Source: Oenanthe sinensis (taxonomy: Eukaryota > Streptophyta > Magnoliopsida > Apiales > Apiaceae). From it: DNA of 64,000 nt. The DNA is taken from positions 4,447,501 to 4,511,500 of the forward strand of contig CM053809.1 in assembly GCA_028671895.1 (NCBI GenBank), given 5' to 3'. The notes under the pieces are model-generated. The model saw only the letters and a list, made by a program, of their open reading frames with translations. It ran no database searches and had not been told where the DNA came from. This document shows positions 35,052-46,429 of this stretch, in pieces (the first letter of the stretch is position 1; each line of letters starts with the position of its first letter). A program made the position numbers and the translations under genes.

Positions 35052-35110
35052 TCCATTAAATGTCTGACAAGTTATGTATTTATATTAATTTTAGCCATTG
35101 ACTATGTTAA

Positions 35111-35355
35111 TCTATTGATTATTCCATAATCAATTGATAAACATTTTACTCATCAACGGATATTTATAGCTATCGATAGATAAATATATTAATTGATGAT
35201 ATATTTACTTATCGATGGATATCTGTAGCTATCGACAGATAAATATATCAATTGATGATATATTTATTTATCGATAGATAATTGTACCTGTCGATGGATA
35301 ATTTAATTACCAATCGATGACCCGGAATTTAAAAGGGTCCATGTCATCAATTGAC
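35111..35355 (+). repeat. ATCRATYGAT-type word cluster upstream of D ORF3
   Basis: About a dozen near-palindromic words (ATCAATTGAT, ATCGATAGAT, ATCGATGGAT, ATCAACGGAT) in 245 bp of pol-ORF3 spacer. The same words crowd the D 3' LTR. The position matches the word clusters of A and G. Confidence 0.85.
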
Positions 35356-35524
35356 CTGTACAAAATCTAGCCGTTGATTACTTATTTTTTTAATTGATTA
35401 ATACATACATTCGTGTATGTATAATAGTCGATTGCCAAAAATGGTAATTTCTGCTTTTCATTTTTCTTCTAACGGGTCAATTAAGTTCTATTTTGAGTAA
35501 GAAATTGATTGGGAACTCAGTAAA

Positions 35525-35532
35525 TATAAATA
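35525..35532 (+). promoter_or_regulatory. Possible TATA box of an internal ORF3 promoter in D
   Basis: TATAAATA about 170 bp after the word cluster and 196 bp before the ORF3 ATG. Layout only. Confidence 0.4.
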
Positions 35533-35727
35533 GTGAGATTAAAACATCTTTTAATTCTTACTTGAAATTTTACTAACAATTTCTTTATCTCTTTCTTTAT
35601 CTCAATCTTCGAACTCATTCTTTATCTATCTCTTACTAAGAACCCTAATCTACTTACTATTTTGTTATTGTTTCTGCTTTAATACTAATAAGTTTGCCAA
35701 TTAATTCATATATATATATCTTTAAAC

Positions 35728-38700
35728 ATGATTATAACATCATCAAATAAAGTCTCACAATCAGGATTCTACTATAAGCTCAACAACTTCATTGTCTGCA
35801 CTATGGTGGAGAAAGCCCCAAAAGAATTTCATCCTCTAATGGAAATCCTAAGGAATTCAAGGATATCAAAGGCCCTCTCGGAAGCACCTAAAATATTGTA
35901 CAATCTAGTTGAAGAGTTCTGGACAACAACAGAGGTAACATATGAATTTTCTTCAATCTCCTTTGATTGCAAAGGATAAAGGTATATTCTAACCACTGTG
36001 GTCTTGGGTGAGTGTTTAAACATTCCTGCAAATAATACAAAAAATGTACCCACTAACACAGATATAAGAAGCATGCTTAGAGAAATCAATTACACTGCTC
36101 CTGATGCTAGTTTAGGTAGTATTGTTAGAAAGAATCTAAGAAAAGAATGGTCATATTTCTTTGATGCTATAATAAAGTATTTTTTTGGTAAAATTAGTAA
36201 TTATGATGCAATAATAACAAGTATGCAACAAGTAGGTTATAGCATTTTATATGATATATATCACAATTTAGGAAGCCTGTTACTCAATGAAATATCTGTC
36301 AAATTGCGAAACAAGATTAATAGATCTAATCATATTTATTATGCTAGATTTATCATGATTATTATTAACCATTTTGTCAAGGATATTGAGATTGATAGGA
36401 GTACAAAAACCTTGGATTGCTGGGTTAAAACAAAAGGGTCTTCAAAGACTTGGTAAGAATCAATCTTCACAGTAATGTGGAATTGATTTATCCACCTTTT
36501 GTTCAGGTATTTATCTCAACCCTAACTTCTTCCAATCCCCAATCTTCTTTTCCTTCTGTGGCTATGGAGGGTGTTAGCAATGACCCCAACCCTCCTACCC
36601 AAGCCACACATCCAATTTCTAAACCCAAATCTAAAAAGCCAACCTCAACAGGTTCTCAAAAACCTGTTGTTGTAAAATCAAAGAAAAGAAAAATACCTAG
36701 TGTGGTAGATAGATTAGAGGAAGATGTAGGTGGTGAGAGAATCGGGGAACATCAAAGAACCTAGAAGGATAAGGAGAGTGAGGGTGTGCAACCTAAGCCA
36801 AGTCACTCCACAGTCTCTCAAAATACTGTGGATGTTAATATGACAAATACCACATCTCTATTGGCATCCTCTCAAAAGGATGACAATATTGAAAATAGCC
36901 CACAACTAGGGGCACATAACCAATCTGGGGACACACCATCCAAATTTACAAGAACCTATGAAAGGAGAGAAAGAAGAGTCACCTTTGCACATGGGGAACC
37001 GCACACTGCAAAATTACAGGAAACTGTGGTGGAACCTTCTCAAAGTTAGTTTGATGCATCTCATATAAATGATGAGATGCAGCCCCATTCTCACTCAATT
37101 CCAATCCCTTCTATTCTTCCTTCTCCATCTCACCAAATTTCTTCAGAAAATGTTCTGATAGATAATCAGACATTTTCATATTCTCCTTTTTTATTATTCA
37201 AGGATAAGCCAACAATCTCTCCTGAATTTTCTTTCCAGGAAATTCAGGATTCCATTTCTCATGTCATTACAAATATCATTTCTCAAATCATTACCTCAAC
37301 TGTTTCGACTCCATCAATTGATGTTCCTTCATCAATTGATATTCATCCATCGACTGATAAGCCATCGATCGATACTCAAGATCAATCGATGGGTATGCAT
37401 TAATCGATGGGTATCCCAAACACTTCGACTGATAATATCTATACATCAATTGATGCTTAATCAATTGATGTTGCACCAACACTCTTAAGAATGAGTGAGT
37501 TGAGTGAGAGGCAGGATTGTAACCTGGCAAAAAGAGAGTGAGTGAGTGAGGTCATTCCAATTTATTCCAGGAATGTGAGTGAAACATATGAGGGCCCCAC
37601 CTTCGAAGGTGCACAGAATATGAGTGAGGGAGAGGTAAAATTCTAGGATGAGATCCTGATGCAAAATAGAGAGATGAGTGGGAGAGATAAAACAATTCTA
37701 CTATTTACACAGGAGTTGGAAAATGAGTTGATGTCAGAAGAGAAAGGAGTCAATGAGATAGGGGGAGTATCTAATGCAGAAGCAAGTAGGAGTGGAAGTG
37801 ATAAGGAAATTGAAGATGAAGTTGATGCTGGTGACTTGGATCCACATAATTTTGTTCACCTGATCCACAATATCAAGGGTTAGCTGCTTCAAGTAACAGG
37901 GATGCAGAACAACTATTGGGAATTGAGCATACAGAACAAAGGACCAGGAATCTGAAGGAGAGCATTTCCAATGCAACAGATACTTGTTATATGGCACCTG
38001 AAGAGTTAGAAGATGATTCTGATGAAGAGCCATGGATGAGCACTATTGATGGTTCGTTAGAAGCTGCTAAAACTGAGATTCTTTCTCAATATAAGAGGGC
38101 AATGGTGGAAGGAGAAATTGCAGATCCCAATCAAAGGAGAATTGCTCACTATATGAGGGAGTCACTGAAAATTCAGAAGATCACAATGACAGGAGTAAAG
38201 AGAGAATTGGAGATTATCAAGGATTCAATCACTTTTAATAAGGATGCATTGGAGAGAAGGTTGGATGAGAAGCTACCAATTAACACTATGAGTCAAATCA
38301 AGGACAAGCTTTTCAAGGAATCCAAGAACTTTGCAGCTTTGGAAATAAGAGTAGGGTCTCTAGAAAAGAAGATGGATGACATCATTAAAGGTCAGAGTCT
38401 ACATGCTTCCATTCTTCAAAAGTTTCTTGACGGAATGCCACCACCTCATCCAATTGATGATAACAAAAAGGGGGAGAATACAAAGAAGAAGGATGATGGT
38501 GATGGTGATGGCAAAGGCAGTGGCGGTGGTGGTGTTGGTGGTTCTGGTATAGATAAATCTAGTGGAATTGGTGGTTCTGCAACAAAAAGGACTGCTAAAT
38601 ATGGAAGCAACAAGGATAATCAATCTTCAAAGACATCTAAGTTATCTAAGTCACCCAAAGATGACTTGGAACAAAAAAAGAAAGAATTCAAGAAGTTTAA

Positions 38701-39790
38701 AGATGATTTAGAAGCTAGAAGAATTTATAGGGAAAGAGAAACTCAATCAATGATTGAGAAGGATAGGAAAAGAATTGAAGATTTAAGGAAGAGCACTGAG
38801 TTGGTAACAGAGGCAGCAGAAAGAGGAAACTTGGATGAGTTCATTGCTCAAACAAGAATAGTAAATAAGAATGCAAAGAAGGATGCCAAAGAAAGAAATT
38901 CAAATGCAGAAGCCTTTCTAACAGTTGATCTTGAAACCCTTGAAGAGAAGAAAAAGGGTAAAGCCATAATGATTGAAGAAGAAAAGAGAAGGAAATAGCC
39001 AGTTTGTCATAAGCTTCTTCAAGGAGCCATTTTCTCAAGATTTTCGAATGCTGCAAGAAGAGAAAAGGAGAATGAAGAAATTGCAAGGAAAATGGAAATG
39101 GAATGGAACATGGAAGATCAATTAATGGAACAACCACTAATGAAAAAGAGGAAAATAGCCATGGCTAAGAAAAAGACAAGTTCTATTCAAGAAAGAGTGG
39201 TTCAGGAAAACCTCCAGGCTAATCAAGAAGAAATCAAGGAGGAGGTAATAATTGAAGGATATGATATGAAATGCATACTAGTGATCAGTGAAAAAGGGTT
39301 GATAGGAGTCAGAACTCACCCTGCAACCTCTAACCAAGAAGAATCAATGAGGTTGGAGTATGAAAATGGAGTGAAAATCACTTATTCACTAAAGGTGATA
39401 ATGAAGCAAAGCTATAATGTTCTGAAGACCATTCTTCCTCTACTCAACAGAAAGTACAAACTCAACACAACAATTGTTCAGAAAATTCAACAACAAATCT
39501 CAAAGCTTAGGAGATCAAAGGCAGAAGCTGAACCTGATTCACCACTTAAGCTATGGAAGTCTCAAGTCAAAAAGGTGGTGTTGGAGCTAAAGTATGCAAT
39601 GATTTTTACAGATGTGGAGGGCAACACAAAGTTCTTTGATATCTGCAAATATCTGGACAAAATCACAGATGAAGAAATTCACTACCTTATGAGGCAACTT
39701 GGATAGACTGACAAAGATGAAACAATTTTGAGGAGTTCTTTCATGAGACAATTAAAGGAAAATGCTGAGAAGAGAAAGAAGAAAAATTAA
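35728..39790 (+). pseudogene. Element D third ORF, broken (about 1,350 codons)
   Basis: Starts at ATG in AAACATGA, reading MIITSSNKVSQSGF. The N-terminal domain parallels that of G ORF3 block by block (LRKEWSYFFDAIIKYFFGK here, LRKEWSFFFDQIAKCFTGK in G; YYARFIMIIINHFVKDI here, YYHRFLMILLNHFIPDM in G), and so does the SKPKSKK linker. Then come a Ser/Pro-rich region full of D-family words (37300-37480), an acidic part, a coiled-coil region (38160-38420), a KKGEN purine-tract site at 38465, a Gly/Asp-rich linker and a Lys-rich helical tail. Stops occur at 35977, 36762, 37047, about 37401 and others, 38996 and 39704, with frameshifts near 36445 and 37900. No membrane segment seen. Confidence 0.82.
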
Positions 39791-39960
39791 TTGGATTATG
39801 AAGATGGTGAAGACATTGAAGCAGCTTGCAGAAGTTATTCATAAAACTGGTACTTTCAAAATTCAAAGTGCTATTTAAATTTCTTGATTCCATTTGAATG
39901 AAAATAATTAGGGGTTTTGTTATCATCAAGTAGATTTATGCCTGTTCATATCATAGACAC

Positions 39961-39974
39961 AAATAGGGGGAGAT
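39961..39974 (+). other. Polypurine tract of element D
   Basis: AAATAGGGGGAGAT directly before the TG of the LTR. Confidence 0.93.
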
Positions 39975-40563
39975 TGTTAGGAATCTACATCTAATTTGAT
40001 GATAACATTAATCTTAGAATCATAGAAATTTTAGTTGATGTAACTGATTAATTGATATGAAAGTTATAAATATCAATTGATCAGGAAACCATTTATCAGT
40101 TGAAGTGTTTATATGAATCAACTGATAATTTGGATTGTAGCATAGGTGTACTTAGTCTATTTCAATCAATAAGGTGTAAGTCAATTGATATTATTCCCAT
40201 CAATTGATGTTAGAGTTGATTGATATAGATCATCAACTGATGTGTAAATTAAACTGTCAAATTATAATTATTTGAAGATATGAAATTATACAAGTGAAGG
40301 ATGATCGATTGATATTGAAGCATCGATGAATAGGAGATCAATCGAAGAAACCAAGTCAAGTATTAAAGACCATCAACTGATGTGAAGACCCATCGATTGA
40401 TAACATCTATCAATCGATAAGTCATTAGTTATCAATCGATGGACATAAAGATCAATCGAAGAAGAACATCAGTTGATGGATTAGAGGAAGGATCAATTGA
40501 TATGCTTAACATCAAATTATCAATTGATTGAGACAACACAGAAAGACTATCTGTTGAAGATCC
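39975..40563 (+). repeat. Element D 3' LTR, 5' portion
   Basis: Begins TGTTAGGAATCTACATC. About 19 ATCAATTGAT/ATCGATTGAT-like words occur between 40040 and 40530. It is cut at 40563 by the LTR of element E, and the rest of the D LTR is not seen downstream. Confidence 0.85.
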
Positions 40564-42106
40564 TGTTAGTAATTGTGCTCTAAAGACAATACTTTTTATA
40601 TTTTAAGGAAAATATTTATTATTAAGGATTATGTTTGATTGATTATTATTTATTTATTGTGTAATAAATTGAAAGCATAATAAATGTCCTTGGAATTTTG
40701 ATACGTATTATATATCTTTAAGTATATGACTTAAAAAATGAGATTATATGAATAATATCTTATTCCTAAAATTCCCTAGTCGAGTATTATTATTTAAGGA
40801 CAATAATAATGCACAAAGACTAGTATGTTTCTTGACAGATGACCACATCTCATTGGTCATAGGTATGGTGATACTAAAGTCAAGAACATAAGTGCATGTC
40901 TCAATGCATGGCACTGGAATGACCCGCCGTGAGATTCTACATGTTAAATAAGTGTCATAAGTAATTCTCACTGTGATAATGGTGTAATGATCCTTAGACC
41001 TGATATCATTATATTTCTATACGAGAATTAATATACTTTGATTACATTAAAAGTTACCTTTGACCGGGTGATGATAAAAGTGGACATTGGGTATATTATG
41101 AATCGTATGAGAAATATGAATGATCTAGATGCGATTTAATCATCCTAATTTTTGGAGTGATATTATTGGCCTCTTGTTTGAGTGAGACTATGAAATGCAC
41201 GGCCGTACTCAAATGTTGATTTGATTTTAATAGTCTACTCATCGATCAAGAAAATAAAGATTAAATTACGAAGAGGATGACACGAGACATGCCTTGAGTT
41301 TAATCTGTAATATTAAGATTAAAGGGATTATATTACATGGAACATTATTCACGAAAAGCTTAATCGAATCACCGATTTATTATTATTACTTGGGTAGCAA
41401 TGATGTATTACTAGATGCCGCTCATTGTTTACAATTTTAATTAGATATTAAAATTGTTGCCAACGTAATAATAACCTACAGGGTCACACACAAAGAACAC
41501 TTGAAGGAGAAATAATTTAAATTATGAATTTAAATTAAATAAGTAATTTATTTTATTTATGATATTAATTAAGTATGACTTAATTAATTATTTAAATAGA
41601 ATAAATGAATTATTTAAACTAATTCCAAAATTAATAATTAATTAATTAAGTGAGACTTAATTAAATAATTTAGAATTTTGGATTAGTATTAATTATAATT
41701 GGATTATAATTAGAAAACTTATTCATCTCTCTATATAATCTCTTTATGGGCTGATAATCTCTTTATGGGCTGATTTAATTTAAGAGACATATTTTTACAA
41801 AAACTCTAGCCGTTTTGAGAAAAGAGGAAGATAGAGAGAGAGAAACAGTTTTCGGGTGCTAGTACACATCAATCCTTCATGATAAGTGTTCGTGTGGATA
41901 CCGTAGAGCGTAGATCGCGAGAGCAGGATACGTGGTGATTAAACAAGCTTTGGACCTCCATTAATGAACTGTTAAAGCTTCTAAAGGTATTTATTCTTTA
42001 TCTCCGAATTAAATCTTTTGTTTTCGCATGGATCCTGCGGAGGGTTTCGCCATTTTGATTTATTTTTCGCATTTATTCCGCTGCGTTTGTGCCTCGAAAC
42101 CCTTCA
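40564..42106 (+). repeat. Element E 5' LTR
   Basis: TGTTAGTAATTGTG... to ...CGAAACCCTTCA, 1,543 bp, followed by a degenerate primer site. TATA-like CTATATAAT is at about 41731. A 20-bp direct duplication of AATCTCTTTATGGGCTGAT lies next to it (about 41737-41775). The five bases before it are GATCC. Confidence 0.75.
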
Positions 42107-42107
42107 A

Positions 42108-42119
42108 TGGCATCAAAGC
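42108..42119 (+). other. Degenerate primer binding site of element E
   Basis: TGGCATCAAAGC, two mismatches from the initiator-methionine primer site TGGTATCAGAGC. Both are C/T or A/G transitions. Confidence 0.7.
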
Positions 42120-44265
42120 TACTTGCGAAACATTTTAATTCGGTTATGTGCTTAATAGTTTTCGATATGTAAGCATGTATGCGATCTATCATGATTTTGT
42201 ATTGATATAATATGTATATGTTTTATATATATTATGAATATATGATATTCATATGATGTATAATCATGTGATGATTGTGTGTATTGATGTATGTATATGA
42301 TATATGTTTGTTCTTATTATGAGAATCGTATTCGATACGAATTCTGAAACGGCTGTCGTAGATTTTCTGAAATCTGTGTCAGTTGTCCGATTTTCACAAA
42401 CGATATGTGTTTTCTGCCTGGAATCGGGTCACTGAGCAATACTGACTATGTCAGCTCTGCGTCTGTAAGCCATTAGATGTCGTTACAGGCCCCAGAACGG
42501 TGATTTATTATTTTTTAAAAATTATTTGATTTTCTAAAATTTTGAGTATATGTATGTATATATGATATTCATGTGATGTATAATCATGTGATGATTGTAT
42601 GTATCACTGTGTATGTATATATGATATATTTTTGTTCTTGTTATGGGGATTGTATATGATACGATTTTCGAAACACCGTCAGATTTGGTGAAATCTGATT
42701 TTCGAATCCGATTTTTGTAAACGATATGTGATTTCTGTAAGGTGTTTGACGTCGTTAAGGACCTCGAAACAGCGATTTATTGTCTTCAGAAATCTTTTTT
42801 AATTTTCTGAAATTTCGAAATTTGTTATATATGATTATATGATATGTTTATATAATCTTAGATATATTATATGTGTTATGTGATAGCATGGTGGATGGTT
42901 ATGGCCTAAAGATCCATAGTATAGTGGTTTTGATTTATGGTTTTGGTTTCTAAATACGACTTGCATGTCATTTATTCATTGTAATTTAATTATCTCGAAT
43001 GTAACTCGAATTCTTCTTGTAATTTTATTAGAATAGTTTTATTTTTATTATTTAATGTAATTATCAATGAAGACTTGCAAGCAAGGAGGCGATCTAAAAG
43101 GGGATGATGGAGCAATGAAGAAAGAAGACATGTAATAGATAGTATTTTAAAACCACCATAAACTGACCTTGATATTTCCATTAGCTTGGAAAGATCACAT
43201 ATGATGGGGCCATAACCAAACACGTTTAATTTACGCACATTACATATATGTATATGATTGCATGTATTGGTATGTATGCATAGATATAATCGAGATGCAT
43301 GCTTAATATTGATTAATCATGTATGTATTAGATACGACACCCATGCCCTGTTTGCTTAAGAAAGATAAAATCTGTAACGATTCAAGATTTTAAAATTGAA
43401 CAAACGATCATGAGATTCTTGTGTTTATGAACACGGTATTAAATATGAATTTTCTTTTTCTGATATGGGGAGATTGTCAAAAGCGGATTATTAGTTTAAT
43501 TCGTAAGGAAGTTGGGTTTTAAGTGAGACCGCTTGTGACTTCTCCGACGACCTGGAAATCAATCCATTGACGAATATTGAAATGAATTATTTGATCAAGG
43601 AAAAATTGAGAATCTCTTTATGATGGGATCATGATAGTTAAAATAAACAATAAAAATCCCTAAATACATATTAAGTTAATCAGATGCCTTCCAATGTTTA
43701 ATACTGGTCAAGATCTAGATTGAGAAGGAGTGGGCTTGCCAAAGCAAGGTGCTTTTATCAATCATGGGAAGACGTGATAAGTAAGTGTACTTAGTTTGTT
43801 AAAACATTGGGTCTAACTTAACTAAATCATCACAATAGGATTGTGGGTTTAGAGGCATAGAGTTTGGTGAGATTTATTGGATAAATTTGTACAAATGGTT
43901 ATTCCACCAAACTTTCCAAGAGTTATATTTGATATAATCGACAAATGTTGTCTACCTAAATAGTCATGTTTTGAGTGTTTTAGCCAACGCTATCTTAAAA
44001 CATAGATGAAATATGGATCTTGGCTCACAAGAAAGATTTAAAGAAATATTTTCCGAATTAATAGTTAGGGCTATTAGTTTGATAAAAAATAGTGGGAGGT
44101 ATATGGTGATATACCATAATCACTTAAACATAATTAATATTAAATTTGCAATCTAGTTTATTTTATACACTTTAATATTATAGATATCAAATGATAAACA
44201 CAAACAACTTCTCTATGCGATCAGTTCTTGAGAAGGACAAGTTGACGAGAATATATTTCCTTGAT
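42120..44265 (+). other. Element E leader region with an imperfect ~330-bp duplication
   Basis: No gene seen. Two related blocks at about 42225-42520 and 42545-42790 share ATATGATATTCAT, ATGTATAATCATGTGATGATTG, TTGTTCTT and AAACGATATGTG in order, so a tandem duplication has diverged here. Long leaders are usual in this lineage. Confidence 0.55.
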
Positions 44266-45031
44266 TGACATAGGAGCTTGAGGATAGTCCTCGGACACCA
44301 CGATGTTAGTCAAATCTCTTCCCCTGCTCTTAAAGTTGAGAATGTAACATGTGCAAATCATAGTGCTTATTGGAAGCAAATTGATATTGCGACTGATGTT
44401 TCATGTCTCATACTCGCAAATATGTGTGCTGAGCTTAAGAAGCAACACGAACATATAGATGCTTATGAGACGATTGAGCACAAGATATATTTAAAAATAA
44501 AAGGGCGCAATACACTTACAAGTAGGGAAAGTGAGACCCGATTACACCACATGTTCTAAAGATTATAGGGTATAATGAGTACCTTTGATATTTTGGGTTT
44601 CCAGAATGGTCTGGAAACTTAGTTAGATTTGATCTTACAATCTTTGGACAAATATTATTCTTAGTTTGTTATGAACAATAAAATGAAAAAGATTGGTAAA
44701 ACACACATTGAGTTGCTAAGCATGTTGAGAACTGCTGAAAGCAATATGATAAATGCATGAACTACTACTATATTGATGGTAAACATAGGGAACGCAAAAG
44801 GGAAAGGAAAATGGAAAGACAAGGAGAAGATTTGATCTAGTTCCGTTGTCAAACCAAAGTCCAATCCCTAAAGTAGACTCTAAAGTCTGAATGGGGTGTT
44901 GATAAAGAAGACGATTGTCGCTTCTGTGGAAAATTGGGAGACTGGAAATTAAACTGTCATGCTTATTTGGAAGATCTGAAAAAGATGATCAATAAGGGTC
45001 AAGCTTTAGGTATAGGGTTGGAATTGGAGTA
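44266..45031 (+). pseudogene. gag: Element E Gag relic
   Basis: Fragments in order: RLRIVLGHHD, SCLILANMCAELKKQHEHID, LDLILQSLDKYYSQFVMNNK, THIELLSMLRTAESNM, then a zinc knuckle CRFCGKLGDWKLNC with Asp replacing the His ligand, and AYLEDLKK. Stops and frameshifts throughout. The family is the Angela/Tork-type Gag. Confidence 0.8.
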
Positions 45032-45089
45032 AAAGTAGTTGCTCTAGTTAAAGGAACTCGTTACTTAACTTTTAACTTATAAGGAAAAT

Positions 45090-46395
45090 TTAGAACTTGA
45101 TAATTGTTATAACGTGCTTGCAATTGGCAGAGACATTATTTCAGTTTCTTGTTTGGACAAGAAAGGCTTTTTCATTTTAATTAAATAACAATAGTTGTTT
45201 ATTCTATTTTGATGATGAGGCTTATAATGTTGCACAACTAATTAACAATTTATATGTTCTAAAGTGACTCAAATCAAATATTACCTTTGGCACTGTTGTT
45301 GAGGCCATATTAATGAGAAACGCATTTCCAGAATATATAAGGATGCATTCATGGATAAGTTTGATTATGAATTATACAAAAGGATGCGAATCTTGGTCTA
45401 TTTGGCAAAATGACTAAAGCTCCTTTTACCGGACATGGTGAAGGGTTCATTGAACGGGTATGACTTATACATAGTGATGAATGTGGTCATATGTGTACGA
45501 TGACAAAAGGTAGATTTTATTAACTTCATAAAACTTACTAATTATTTTAGTAGATACAGATATATGTATCTTTTGAAGAACTAATCCGAATCATTTGAAA
45601 AGTTTAAAGACTATAAAGATGAAGTAGAAAATATCAAAGAAAAGTTTTTGATAGGAGGGATCACACCTTGTTGGACATGGTGCGATCAATGTTGAGTCAA
45701 GGAATCTTCCAATTAGTTTCTGGGGTTGCACCCTGGAAATGGCTCCATATACACTTAATTGTGTTCCTACTAAAATGGTTCAAAAGACTTCTTATGAGAT
45801 ATGGACTAAGAAACGTCACAGCATGTCATTTATGAAAATTTAGGGATGTAAAGCATTTGTGAAACGGCTAATCTCTGACAAGCTAGGACCAAAATCAGAT
45901 AAATGTAATTTTGTGGGATACCCAACTGAAACAGGGGGTTATTCTTTCTATAATCCTTCCGAGAACAAAGTGTTTGTTGCTTGAACTGCTATGTTCCTTG
46001 AGAGAGATGCTCTCTAAGAAAGACAGTGGGAGGATAATAGATCTCGATGAAGTTCGAGACCCACATGATAACATTGAACCAATGGAGGAACCTAAGCAGT
46101 ATGTACAAGAAAACAATACTGCTCAAGAAACACAGGTTGTTCGTAGGTCTGGTAGGATTCACCATGAGCCCGAGAGATATTATGGATTTCTCTTGACTCA
46201 AGATGGTGATGTGATGCTTGTGGATGAAGATAAGCCTCTCACCTACCAAGAGGCTATGAACACTCCAGAATCTAAGAGATGGAACATTTATTTTCATGAA
46301 ACAGTCAAAAAGAGTTTGACTTTATTCATAATGAAGATGAAACTTGTGTTTACAAGAAGTTTAGTGAGAGCCATGTGGCATTCCTAGTTGAAAGA
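45090..46395 (+). pseudogene. pol: Element E Pol relic (PR end, INT, RT start)
   Basis: LDNCYNVLAIGRDIISVSCLDKKGF (about 45100-45170) is the segment after the protease. HINEKRIS..FDYELYKR..FGKMTKAPFTGHGE (45300-45450) is the pre-integrase. The integrase core is mostly deleted; TLLDMVRSMLSQG, YTLNCVPTKMVQKTSYEIW and FVGYPTETGGYSFYNP follow in several frames. RRSGRIHHEPERYYGFLL and DKPLTYQEAMNTPESKRW (46140-46280) are the RT entry. It breaks off after DETCVYKKF..VAFLV, where the sequence switches to the F LTR. Confidence 0.82.
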
Positions 46396-46429
46396 GGAGA
46401 TAGGAGTGAAGGGAATTAACTCACTGCAC

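Larger units (their letters stand above)
30392..40563 (+). mobile_element. Element D: SIRE-type copia element lacking its 5' end
   Basis: It starts inside gag, where B and C inserted, and runs through gag, pol, a third ORF, a purine tract and the first 589 bp of the 3' LTR, which is interrupted by element E. All three coding regions carry stops or frameshifts. Words of the ATCAATTGAT/ATCGATTGAT type are scattered through gag, pol, spacer, ORF3 and LTR. The 5' LTR and Gag N-terminus are not in the window. Confidence 0.88.
40564..46395 (+). mobile_element. Element E: eroded Angela/Tork-like copia element, 3' truncated
   Basis: A lineage different from the others. Its LTR starts TGTTAGTAATTGTGCTCTAA, the Gag is of the ILQSLDKYYSQF/LLSMLRTAE type and the pre-integrase reads HINEKRIS...CLFGKMTKAPFTGHGE. 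LTR, primer site, long leader, gag relic and pol relic follow in order; it ends in RT and no 3' LTR is seen. I could not see a family-specific dense word here, which makes it a useful contrast. Confidence 0.8.
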
